From: an uncultured Eubacteriales bacterium
Lineage (GTDB): Bacteria; Bacillota; Clostridia; Oscillospirales; Oscillospiraceae
Assembly: GCA_959602365.1 (NCBI GenBank)
Contig: CAUGSS010000031.1
Location: 1 to 26,899 of the forward strand
Length of the DNA stretch: 26,899 nucleotides
Direction of reading: 5' to 3'
The notes below the pieces were generated by a model, which was given only the letters and a program-made list of their open reading frames with translations, did no database searches and was not told the DNA's origin. Positions 1 through 7,396 of the stretch are shown one piece after another. Numbering within the stretch: the first letter of the stretch is position 1; each line of letters starts with the position of its first letter. The translations under genes and the position numbers were made by a program.

Positions 1-27
1 CCGCCCACTCGGCCCTCTAAAACGGGG

Positions 28-66
28 AAAAACCCTGGGGGGGGGCCTCCACAGGGGGCCCCCCGC
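28..66 (-). terminator. possible intrinsic terminator after the glycosyltransferase gene
   Basis: Read on the minus strand, just downstream of the glycosyltransferase stop, there is a GC-rich inverted repeat (a C-run facing a G-run) with an outer CCCTG/CAGGG pairing, followed by TTTTT at 32-28. The exact pairing is ambiguous because of homopolymer runs. The rest of 1-120 shows no gene. Confidence 0.38.
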
Positions 67-120
67 CCCGCTGTTTGTTATTTTGAACGTCGGTGGAGGC
101 TCTTCTGTTCGGCCACTGCC

Positions 121-2613
121 TCAGTTTTTCAGGGTGAAGGGCCACTGATAATAGCCGAAGTTGGGGTTGTAGTAGGGGTCTCCCTGCTCCAGAATCTCCG
201 GCCACTTGGCCTGGAAGCGCTGGATCTCCCCCTGGAAGCGGGCCTTTTTCTCCGGGGTGTCCTCATAGCCCCGGGATTTGGACTCGTAGTGGTGCCACTC
301 GGAGAAGGCGTCAAAGACCACCAGCAGCCCCAGCTGGCGCACCTTCAGGCAGAAGTCGATGTCGTTGAGGGCCACCACAAAGTCCTCGCTGAAGCCGCCC
401 ACCTGCTCGAAGGCCTTCCGGTCGGCCATCAGGCAGGCCCCGGTGACGGCGCTGTAGTTGCCGCTGACCCTGGCCCGCATCATAAAGCCGTAATAGCTCT
501 TGGGGAAGCCGGTGAACACATGGCCGGCAAAGCCGCTGAGGCCCACCACCACGCCGGCGTGCTGGATGGTGTCGTCCCCGAAGTAGAGCTTGGCCCCTGC
601 GATGCCCACATCGGGGCGCATGCAGCAGCCCAGCAGCTCGGAGATGCCCTCCGGGGAGATCAGCTCGGTGTCGTTGTTCAAAAACAGCAGGTAGTCGCCC
701 CGGGCGCTCTTGGCGCCGAAGTTGTTGATGGCGGAGTAGTTGAAGCCCTCGGTCCAGGTGAGCACCTTGAAGTTGGGGCGCTCCTTCTGCATCCGCTCGT
801 AGTAGGCGAAGGTGGCCGGGTCGGTGCTGTTGTTCTCCACCACGATGAACTCGAAGTTCTGATAGGTGCTCTTCTGGTAGATGGACTGAACGCACTTGTC
901 CAGATCGTCGATGTGGTCCTTGTTGGGGATGATGATGCTCACCAGGGGATTGGGCTCGGTGGAGTAGATGACGCGGTACATGCCCCACATGTTGGTGTGC
1001 TCCACCACGGCGTTCTGGATGCCGATGCGCTGCAGATGTTCTTCGACGGCCTTTTTGCCCGCCTCATAGGCGTACATTTTGCTGGAGGGGTCCCCGGCCA
1101 CCGAGTTGCCGTGGATGCGCCAGTGGTAGAGGATTTTCGGGATGTGCTTGATCTTGCCCGCCCGCTCGGTGCAGCGGAAGATAAAGTCGTAGTCCTGGGC
1201 GCCGTCAAATTCGGAGCGGAAGCCGCCGATGGCGTCCACAATGGATTTGCGCGCCACGAAGAAGTGGGTGATATAGTTGTGGGAGTGGAGCAGGTCCGGG
1301 CTGAAGTCGGGCTTGAAGTTGGGGTCGTCGTGCTGGGACAGGTCGGCGGACACCTTGTCCTCGTCGGTGTAGAGCACGTCGTAATCGTCCTCGTTCAGGG
1401 CCTGGGCCACCTCGAACAGGGCGTTGGGAGGCAGCACGTCGTCGTGGTCCAGCAGGCCGATATAGTCCCCGGAGGCCAGGGCCAGGGCGCCGTTGGTGTT
1501 GCCCGAGATGCCCAGGTTTTTCTCCAGCACTTTGAGCTTAATCCGGCTGTCCCGGGCGGCGTACTCCTGAATGGTGCGCACCAGTTCCCCGTCCCCCTCG
1601 CTGCCGTCGCCGATGCACAGCTCCCAGTGGGGGTAGGTCTGGGCCTGGACGGACTCGATCATCTCCCGCAGGAAGCGGATGGGGGTGCGGTAGGTGGGCA
1701 CCACAATGCTGATGGTGGGATTGTAGTCCAGCACGGCGTCGCGCTGGGCGGCCAGCTCCTCCCCGGTGACTTTGTGGCTGGCGTACCACTGGCCGTAGGG
1801 CATGCCCCGGGTGCTCAGGCGGATGACGATGTGCTCCCGCAGCCCCCGGAAGCCGTGGTGGAGCACATAGTCCAGGGCCCGGACCAGATTGTGGAGGGTG
1901 AGGCTGCGCAGGCACAGGGCCAGAAAGCCCCGGCGCTCCCGGCGCCGCTGGGCGCGGCGCAGCGCCCCGGCCTCCAGCGGAATGGAGTGGGTGTTCTGGG
2001 AGTCCCGGGCGGTGAGCTGATAGCGCTCTCCCGGGGAAAAGGAGAAGGCGGCGGTGAAGCCCCGCATGGCGTTCTCGCTCTCCGCCAGTCCGGCGTCCTC
2101 GATGTCCTCCCGCAGCACCCGGGTGAGCTGGAAGTCCACCGGCTGGCCCCGGCTGTCGGTCAGGGAGAACTCCACCGCTTCTCCGGCCAGGCAGGTGTCC
2201 GCCCAGCCCTGGAGTTCGATCTGCCCGTCTCCCACCGAGGCACTGTCCAGGCGGCAGACCAGGGTGTGGCTGTCGGCGATCCGGGAGAGCTGGCCGGCGT
2301 TCAGCTTCAGCAGCCGGACCCGCCCGTCCTGGGTTTCCGCCCAGAGCTCAAACTGGCGCACCGGCGCCCCGTCTTCGGGAAACACTTTGATGGAAAAGCC
2401 GCAGTCGGCGGGGGGATTCCACCGGGCATAGCGCCCGGCGGCATCGGGGCGGGAGCGCCGCTTCAGCGTGAGCCGGGCGGGCCGGCCGTTGATCAGGGCG
2501 GAGAAGTCGGCGGGGCGGCCGGAATCGTCCAGATACCAGCCGTTGACCCTGAGGCAGCTGCCGTCCTTCCGGATCCGGTAGGCTTTGGAGTCAATATAGG
2601 ATTTGTGCTTCAT
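121..2613 (-). CDS. tandem-domain family 2 glycosyltransferase (polysaccharide/O-antigen-type)
   Basis: This 830-residue protein probably adds sugars to a cell-surface polysaccharide from nucleotide-sugar donors at the inner face of the membrane. Two GT-A (GT2) domains are visible. The first starts near residue 297 (TISIVVPTYR) with the metal/donor motif DHDD at 389-392. The second starts near 558 (VSIIIPNKD) with NNDTE at 646-650. Residues 1-290 look like beta-rich accessory segments plus a basic helical stretch; I do not recognise them. The reading frame is open up to an ATG at 2691, but I place the start at 2613 because AGGAGA lies at good spacing before it and the predicted transcription start falls close to 2691. 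Tandem GT2 proteins of this kind are often rhamnosyl- or galactosyltransferases, but the sugar cannot be read from the sequence. It appears to be a single-gene unit. Confidence 0.92.
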   Translation of the reverse strand: MKHKSYIDSKAYRIRKDGSCLRVNGWYLDDSGRPADFSALINGRPARLTLKRRSRPDAAGRYARWNPPADCGFSIKVFPEDGAPVRQFELWAETQDGRVRLLKLNAGQLSRIADSHTLVCRLDSASVGDGQIELQGWADTCLAGEAVEFSLTDSRGQPVDFQLTRVLREDIEDAGLAESENAMRGFTAAFSFSPGERYQLTARDSQNTHSIPLEAGALRRAQRRRERRGFLALCLRSLTLHNLVRALDYVLHHGFRGLREHIVIRLSTRGMPYGQWYASHKVTGEELAAQRDAVLDYNPTISIVVPTYRTPIRFLREMIESVQAQTYPHWELCIGDGSEGDGELVRTIQEYAARDSRIKLKVLEKNLGISGNTNGALALASGDYIGLLDHDDVLPPNALFEVAQALNEDDYDVLYTDEDKVSADLSQHDDPNFKPDFSPDLLHSHNYITHFFVARKSIVDAIGGFRSEFDGAQDYDFIFRCTERAGKIKHIPKILYHWRIHGNSVAGDPSSKMYAYEAGKKAVEEHLQRIGIQNAVVEHTNMWGMYRVIYSTEPNPLVSIIIPNKDHIDDLDKCVQSIYQKSTYQNFEFIVVENNSTDPATFAYYERMQKERPNFKVLTWTEGFNYSAINNFGAKSARGDYLLFLNNDTELISPEGISELLGCCMRPDVGIAGAKLYFGDDTIQHAGVVVGLSGFAGHVFTGFPKSYYGFMMRARVSGNYSAVTGACLMADRKAFEQVGGFSEDFVVALNDIDFCLKVRQLGLLVVFDAFSEWHHYESKSRGYEDTPEKKARFQGEIQRFQAKWPEILEQGDPYYNPNFGYYQWPFTLKN

Positions 2614-2699
2614 ATCGGGTTCTCCTGTCGGGGCCGTCTGAGCGGCCCGGTGGGTGTGGAAATCGGCCCCGGTCCAGGCCGGGGCGGTCATACTGTCCT

Positions 2700-2728
2700 A
2701 CTATACATGATTTCGCCGGGCCTGTCCA
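2700..2728 (-). promoter_or_regulatory. sigma-A-type promoter for the glycosyltransferase gene
   Basis: On the minus strand TGGACA (2728-2723) and TATAGT (2705-2700) are separated by exactly 17 bases. It sits between the WYL gene stop and the glycosyltransferase start and would give a leader of roughly 80 bases. Confidence 0.55.
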
Positions 2729-2737
2729 GTCCGGGGC

Positions 2738-3709
2738 TCAGATCCGGTACTGCTCCAGGGCCTGGGAGAGCTGGTCTGCCAGGGCCTGGCGCACCTCCCG
2801 GGGGGCCAGCACCTCCACCTCGCCCCCCAGGCCGAACAGCCAGCCGAAGAACTGCTGGCTCACCGCCACATCGGCGGTCAGGGTGAAGTGGTCCTCCCCG
2901 TCGGGGACCAGCATGACCTCCAGCCCGAACCGGTCCAGCATGACATGGGCCAGGCGGTTGGGGCAGCGCAGCTTGACCTGGCGCTCCTCCCCGGAGAACA
3001 TGCCGAAATGGCGGCGGGTGTAGGCGGCCAGATCCAGCTGTTCACAGCCCGGCTGCCGGGGCTGCCCGGACAGCTGGGTCTGGGCCATCCGGTCCACCCG
3101 GTAGTGGCGTTTTTCCCCGTCTGCCAGGGCCACCAGATAATAGCTCTCATCGCTGCGCAGCAGCCCGGCGGGGCTGACCTGATAGCGCTTGCCGCCGTGG
3201 CGGAACACCTTCTGTTTGTTGACATCGTAGTCAAAATAGCGGAAGGTGATCTGCCGGTTCTGGGCGATGGCCTCGTGGATGGCGTCGATGGAGTAGAGCA
3301 CCGCCTCGTTCATGGTTTTGACCCGGCCGGAGACAAAGACCTGGCGCTGGAGGGAGCCGGCCTGGTGCCGGGAGCACAGCCCCTCCAGCTTTTTGATCAG
3401 GGCGCGGCTCTTGTTCTGGGAGATGAATTTGGAGGACTGCACCGCGTCCACCAGCAGCTTCAGCTCCGCCAGCTCGAAGGGGCGCTGGGCGAGCCAGTAG
3501 CCCCGCCGCCGGTCCAGCTGGATGTCCCACCCCCGCTGGCGCAGGGTCTCCAGATCGGCATAGACGCTCTTGCGCTCGGCGGAGATGCCCTGCCCCTCCA
3601 GCTTTTGGAGCAGGTCGGCCATGGAGAGGGGGTGGTCCTCGTCGCTGTCCCGGAACAGGATGTCCAGCAGGGAGAGCAGTTTTTCCGTCTGACGGGGGGA
3701 GCGGGGCAT
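2738..3709 (-). CDS. WYL-domain transcriptional regulator with N-terminal HTH
   Basis: This is a 323-residue cytoplasmic DNA-binding regulator. Residues about 6-60 form a helix-turn-helix of the HTH_11/DeoR-like type, with a recognition-helix region around SAERKSVYADLETLRQRG. Residues about 142-210 form the WYL ligand-sensing domain; the name motif is degenerate here (YYLVAL at 190-195), followed by the conserved RHYRVDRM at 201-208. The last ~90 residues match the WCX extension seen in this family. The ATG at 3709 is preceded by GAGGTGAT. WYL proteins bind nucleic acid or nucleotide ligands and often control stress or defence genes, but no defence gene is nearby, so the target is unknown. 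It lies 63 bases downstream of the small membrane-protein gene and is probably cotranscribed with it and comM. Confidence 0.92.
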   Translation of the reverse strand: MPRSPRQTEKLLSLLDILFRDSDEDHPLSMADLLQKLEGQGISAERKSVYADLETLRQRGWDIQLDRRRGYWLAQRPFELAELKLLVDAVQSSKFISQNKSRALIKKLEGLCSRHQAGSLQRQVFVSGRVKTMNEAVLYSIDAIHEAIAQNRQITFRYFDYDVNKQKVFRHGGKRYQVSPAGLLRSDESYYLVALADGEKRHYRVDRMAQTQLSGQPRQPGCEQLDLAAYTRRHFGMFSGEERQVKLRCPNRLAHVMLDRFGLEVMLVPDGEDHFTLTADVAVSQQFFGWLFGLGGEVEVLAPREVRQALADQLSQALEQYRI

Positions 3710-3772
3710 GGTATCACCTCAACGATCACAGCGGTATATGGAACAGAGGGGGGCGGGGGAACCCCGGCGGCC

Positions 3773-4207
3773 TCAGGGCTCCGGCGGCGGGCCGGAGCCC
3801 TCCCCGGAGCTGTCGCCGGAGTGGGAGCGGTTTCTGCGCAGGGTGCGGATCAGCGGCACTGCCGCCAGCGCAATCAGGGCGGCGCAGCCCGCCCACAGGG
3901 CTGCCGTTCTGCCGGTGTTGCCCTGCCAGAGGGACTGCAGCCCCAGGGACAGGCAGACGGCAAAGGCGAAGATCCAGCCGAGGACCGCCAGAGAGAAGAG
4001 GAGATTCGAGCCTCTCTCCCGGCGAGCGTCCTTGCCGGGGGAAGCCTGGGGCTGCGCTGATTTGGCCTCCGGGGCATGGCCGCTGATTGCGGCGGCCGCT
4101 TTCCGGGCGCAGGTGTAGGAGGAGGGAGGGGATTTGTCCGGATGCTTTTGGTGGAGCAGATCCTGAACGAACTCCAGCTCGAACTCATCGTCGTCCATCA
4201 TAGACAT
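3773..4207 (-). CDS. small membrane protein of unknown function
   Basis: I do not recognise this 144-residue protein. It has an acidic N-terminus (DDDEFELEF, 5-13), a Pro/Ser/Ala/Lys-rich hydrophilic stretch to about 66, two hydrophobic helices (about 68-90 and 101-122) joined by a short loop, and a Ser/Gly/Pro-rich tail after a basic RTLRRNR segment. That layout suggests an inner-membrane protein with both ends cytoplasmic. The start at 4207 is supported by AGGAGG eight bases upstream. It begins 18 bases after the comM stop, so translation from the same mRNA is likely. Coding potential is supported by the ribosome binding site, spacing and coherent hydrophobicity. A regulatory link to the WYL gene downstream is only a guess. 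Confidence 0.75.
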   Translation of the reverse strand: MSMMDDDEFELEFVQDLLHQKHPDKSPPSSYTCARKAAAAISGHAPEAKSAQPQASPGKDARRERGSNLLFSLAVLGWIFAFAVCLSLGLQSLWQGNTGRTAALWAGCAALIALAAVPLIRTLRRNRSHSGDSSGEGSGPPPEP

Positions 4208-4225
4208 GGGAGCGCCTCCTTCTGT

Positions 4226-5731
4226 TTATCGCCGCAGATAGTCGGTGGTGCGGTACTGGATGGCCTCGGCCAGGTGGGGGGCCTGGATGCCCGGGCTGCC
4301 GTCCAGGTCGGCGATGGTGCGGGCCACCCGCAGGATGCGGTCATAGCTCCGGGCGGAGAGGGCCATGGAGTCGTAGGCGGTCTTCATCAGGGCCGCACCC
4401 GCCCCGTCCAGAGCGCAGGCATCCCGCAGCGCCTGGCCGGCCAGGTGGGCGTTGCAGTCCACGCCCCGCTCCAGCTGGAGCCTGCGGGCCGCCTCCACCC
4501 GGGCCCGGATGGCCTCGGAGGGTTCGGAGGGGGTCTCCTGGCGCAGCTCCTCAAAGTTCAGGGCGGGCACCTCCACCTGCAGGTCGATCCGGTCCAGCAG
4601 AGGGCCGGAGAGCCGGGAGAGATAGCGCCGGATGGACTGCTCCGAGCAGGTGCACTTGCCCGAGGGATGGCCGTACCAGCCGCACTTGCAGGGGTTCATG
4701 GCGCACACCAGCTGGAACCGGGCCGGATAGCGCACGGTGCCCGCCACCCGAGAGATCTGCACCACCCCGTCCTCCAGGGGCTGGCGGAGCACCTCCAGGG
4801 TGTCCCGGCGGAACTCGGGCAGCTCGTCCAGAAACAAGACCCCGTTGTGGGCCAGGCTGATCTCTCCGGGCCTGGGGTTGGGGCCGCCCCCGGTCAGGGC
4901 GGCGGCGGAGACGGTGTGATGGGGGGCGCGGAAGGGCCGCTGGGTGAGCAGGGGGCGCTCCCGGCCGGTCAGCCCCTGGACGCTCCAGATCTTGGTGGAC
5001 TCCAGGGCCTCGCCCCGGGTCATTTCGGGCAGGATGGAGGGCAGGCGCTTGGCCAGCATGCTCTTGCCCGAGCCCGGAGGGCCCACCATTAAAATATGGT
5101 GGCCCCCGGCGGCGGCGATCTCCAGCGCCCGCTTGACGTGCTGCTGGCCCTTGACGTCGGCAAAGTCCGGCAGGGGTTCCGCCCCGCTGGCCGGCTCCCA
5201 GGCCGGGGCGGGGGAGATGGGCTCCCGGCCGGTCAGATGGGAGAGCAGCTGCTGGACGCTCTCCACCGGGTAGACCTCCAGGCCCCCGGCCAGAGTGGCC
5301 TCCGGGGCGTTGTCCGCCGGGACAAAGAGCCGCTGTACCCCCAGCGCCCGGGCGGCCAGGGCCATGGACAGCATGCCCCGCACCGGGCGCACCTGGCCGG
5401 TGAGGCCCACCTCCCCCACAAAGGCGCACCCCTCCAGCGCGGCGTCCAGCCCCCCGGAGGCCTTCAGGATGCCCAGCAGAATGGGCAGGTCGTACACCGT
5501 GCCCTCCTTGCGCCGGTCGGCGGGGGAGAGGTTGACGGTGATCCGGGAGACCGGGAATTTGCAGCCCACGTTGCGGATGGCGGCCCGCACCCGCTCCTTG
5601 GCCTCCTTGACGGCGGCGTCGGGCAGCCCCACCAGCTCGAAGGCGGGCAGACCCCCGGCCAGATCGCACTCCACCCGCACCCCGTAGCCCTCAATGCCCT
5701 GCAGGCCCAGTGAATCCACGCAGACGACCAT
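4226..5731 (-). CDS. comM: ComM/YifB family Mg-chelatase-like AAA+ ATPase
   Basis: The protein has 501 residues, the usual length for YifB/ComM. The N-terminal Lon-protease-like fold (about 1-170) opens with VCVDSLGLQGIEGYGV and contains FELVGLPDAAVKEAKERV. The AAA+ core carries Walker A GPPGSGKS at 217-224 and Walker B with D302-E303 (VLFLDELPEF). After it comes the family Cys motif in NPCKCGWYGHPSGKCTC, then a helical C-terminal domain. ComM of Haemophilus and Vibrio is a hexameric branch-migration helicase in natural transformation; in Firmicutes the role is less settled. The frame stays open to 6103, but the family N-terminus begins at the ATG at 5731, which follows a GGGAGGGA ribosome site. 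It is the first gene of a probable minus-strand unit with the 144-residue membrane protein and the WYL regulator. Confidence 0.95.
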   Translation of the reverse strand: MVVCVDSLGLQGIEGYGVRVECDLAGGLPAFELVGLPDAAVKEAKERVRAAIRNVGCKFPVSRITVNLSPADRRKEGTVYDLPILLGILKASGGLDAALEGCAFVGEVGLTGQVRPVRGMLSMALAARALGVQRLFVPADNAPEATLAGGLEVYPVESVQQLLSHLTGREPISPAPAWEPASGAEPLPDFADVKGQQHVKRALEIAAAGGHHILMVGPPGSGKSMLAKRLPSILPEMTRGEALESTKIWSVQGLTGRERPLLTQRPFRAPHHTVSAAALTGGGPNPRPGEISLAHNGVLFLDELPEFRRDTLEVLRQPLEDGVVQISRVAGTVRYPARFQLVCAMNPCKCGWYGHPSGKCTCSEQSIRRYLSRLSGPLLDRIDLQVEVPALNFEELRQETPSEPSEAIRARVEAARRLQLERGVDCNAHLAGQALRDACALDGAGAALMKTAYDSMALSARSYDRILRVARTIADLDGSPGIQAPHLAEAIQYRTTDYLRR

Positions 5732-5765
5732 GGTGTTCCCTCCCTTTTGTGCTGTTGTTGGAAAA

Positions 5766-5794
5766 ATTATAGCCTTTCCCGGCCCGCTTTGCAA
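5766..5794 (-). promoter_or_regulatory. sigma-A-type promoter for comM
   Basis: On the minus strand TTGCAA (5794-5789) and a perfect TATAAT (5771-5766) are spaced by 17 bases, about 35 bases ahead of the comM start. Confidence 0.7.
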
Positions 5795-6098
5795 TCGCAG
5801 ATGCCGGATTGCGGCAAAGAGACAAAAGAAAAACCGGTTTACCGACAGAATATTTCTCATGAGCTGATAAAAGAGAAGGGGAATATAGTGATATTTTTCC
5901 AAAGCTGGATGGAGATGAGTCCGATGCGGTTGGATTTGCGGAAGTAAATTATGATGTATATTGTGATACGGAGATGAGCGCAATGGCAAGGTGGGATCAA
6001 GCGGCGGCGCCCTGGTTGACCTGCGCCGGTCTGCCGCTGGGGGTGGCCTCCTGCGGGGGCTGCTTGGAGACGGCGGAGGGGCTTGCGCCTCCCCATTT
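5795..6098. other. gene-free stretch with an AT-rich island, upstream of the repeat field
   Basis: The part from about 5795 to 5990 is clearly richer in A and T than the surrounding DNA. A plus-strand frame is open from 5863 to a TGA at 6106-6108 but has no ATG until near 5977 and no visible ribosome site. I see no gene I can support; it may be a gene remnant or a regulatory spacer. Confidence 0.4.
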
Positions 6099-6190
6099 GT
6101 CATCCTGAGCGGAGCGAAGGAGCTTCTTTCGGCGGCGGGAGCGGCTTGAGGGGGAAAGATCCTTCGGCGGCTTTGCCGCCTCAGGATGAC
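6099..6190 (+). repeat. hairpin repeat, copy A
   Basis: The left arm GTCATCCTGAGC...GAAGG and the right arm GATCCTTC...TCAGGATGAC are inverted complements around a loop of about 30 bases. The right arm holds a nested mini-hairpin, GGCGGC-TTT-GCCGCC. The left arm has AGCTTC where copies B-D have ATCTTC. Confidence 0.85.
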
Positions 6191-6632
6191 AGGGAGAGGC
6201 GGTATTGGCGTCTCGGGATGACAGGGAGAAGCAGTATTGGTGTCTCAGGATGACGGAGGGAAGGGCCTTGTGGGCTCGGGGGGGGGGGAGAGGAGAAGCC
6301 GCTTTTGGATGGCAGAGGGGGCTTACGCTTCCCCGTTTGTCATCCTGAGCGGAGCGAAGGATCTTCTTTCGGCGGCCGGAGCGGCCTGGGGGGGGAAGAT
6401 CCTTCGGCGGCTTTGCCGCCTCAGGATGACAGGGAGAGGCGGTATTGGCGTCTCGGGATGACAGGGAGAAGCAGTATTGGTGTCTCAGGATGACGGAGGG
6501 AAGGGCCTTGTGGGCTCGGGGGGGGGGGAGAGGAGAAGCCGCTTTTGGATGGCAGAGGGGGCTTACGCTTCCCCGTTTGTCATCCTGAGCGGAGCGAAGG
6601 ATCTTCTTTCGGCGGCCGGAGCGGCCTGGGGG
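6156..6632 (+). repeat. 240-bp tandem duplication carrying one hairpin per unit
   Basis: Bases 6156-6392 and 6396-6632 are identical by direct comparison, with a period of 240. Each unit holds a right arm, two half-sites, a G-run and the left arm plus most of the loop of the next hairpin. The perfect identity points to a recent duplication or conversion. Confidence 0.9.
6339..6430 (+). repeat. hairpin repeat, copy B
   Basis: It has the same arms as copy A with ATCTTC restored in the left arm; the loop is a GC-rich stretch ending in a G-run. The right arm contains GGCGGC-TTT-GCCGCC. Confidence 0.88.
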
Positions 6633-6668
6633 AAAGATCCTTCGGCGGCTTTGCCGCCTCAGGATGAC
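6579..6668 (+). repeat. hairpin repeat, copy C
   Basis: It is nearly identical to copy B, with a slightly shorter G-run in the loop. It closes the second 240-bp unit. Confidence 0.88.
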
Positions 6669-6843
6669 AGGAGAAGGGGTGTTGGCGCCTCAGGATGATG
6701 GAGGGAAGGGCATTGGCGCCTCAGGATGACAGGGAGAAGCGGCATTGGTTTCTCAGGATGACGGAGGGAAGGGGTTTGCGGTCTCAGGAGGATGAAAGGG
6801 GGTGCCGCTTTTGGATGGCGAAGAGGCTTGCGCTTCCCCGTTT

Positions 6844-6934
6844 GTCATCCTGAGCGGAGCGAAGGATCTTCTTTCGGCAGCCGGAGCGGCCTGGGGGGAA
6901 AGATCCTTCGGCGGCTTCGCCGCCTCAGGATGAC
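6844..6934 (+). repeat. hairpin repeat, copy D
   Basis: It has the same arms as B and C; the nested mini-hairpin loop is TTC instead of TTT (GGCGGC-TTC-GCCGCC). It is followed by four half-sites at 31-32 bp spacing. Confidence 0.88.
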
Positions 6935-7306
6935 AGGAGAAGGGGCGTTGGCGCCTCGGGATGATGGAGGGAAGGGCATTGGCGCCTCAGGATGACAGGG
7001 AGAAGCGGCATTGGTGTCTCAGGATGACCAGGGGAAGGGGTATCGCTGTCTCAGGATGACAGGGGGAAGGCGCTGCGGTCTCGGGAGGGACAAAAGGCGG
7101 GCGCCTTTCCGGAGACTTCCATCCCGGCGGATGTCCCGGGGGCGGGCAGTCATGAAAAGGGAGAAAACGGGGAAGGCTTTCCGCACAGGGCCCTCCCCGC
7201 TCCCGCCCTGTACCGGAGATGGGGGAGTTTCGTTCGCAAAAAAGGCGGAATTATGGCAGTTACTTTTCCAAATGTCAAAATATAATGCGAAAAATCCCGC
7301 AAAAGG

Positions 7307-7335
7307 TTTACAAATAAAAACGGAACTTGTATAAT
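7307..7335 (+). promoter_or_regulatory. strong sigma-A-type promoter for nifJ
   Basis: TTTACA (7307-7312) and a perfect TATAAT (7330-7335) are separated by 17 bases in an AT-rich stretch, leaving a leader of about 55 bases before the nifJ start. A second TATAAT at 7281-7286 lacks a good -35 partner. Confidence 0.78.
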
Positions 7336-7396
7336 GACACCGTATCAAAAGGTAACGCTCCGAAAGGGAAATGCATAAAGGAGGAACAAGAAAAAC

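Larger units (their letters stand above)
6181..7088 (+). repeat. array of right-arm half-sites (TCAGGATGAC), period 31-32 bp
   Basis: TCAGGATGAC or a one-base variant starts at 6181, 6213, 6245, 6421, 6453, 6485, 6659, 6690, 6721, 6753, 6925, 6956, 6987, 7019 and 7051. Within each run the spacing is 31 or 32 bases, with intervals of the type AGGGAGAAGCGGYATTGGYG. Every run begins at the right arm of a full hairpin. Confidence 0.88.

Noticed and set aside
289..2886. 865-codon plus-strand frame opposite the glycosyltransferase
   Set aside because: It is a codon-bias shadow with no ribosome site, and the complementary frame has clear GT2 motifs.
5732..6103. N-terminal extension of comM to 625 residues
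   Set aside because: The known ComM N-terminus begins at 5731 with a ribosome site, and the extension includes the comM promoter.
6237..6995. Repeated 62-74-codon frames inside the hairpin field
   Set aside because: They are translations of the 240-bp and 31-32 bp repeats, without start signals of their own.
6181..7088. CRISPR array, suggested by regular ~31 bp spacing
   Set aside because: The repeated part is only about 10 bases, the intervals are themselves repeated copies rather than unique spacers, and no cas genes are present.
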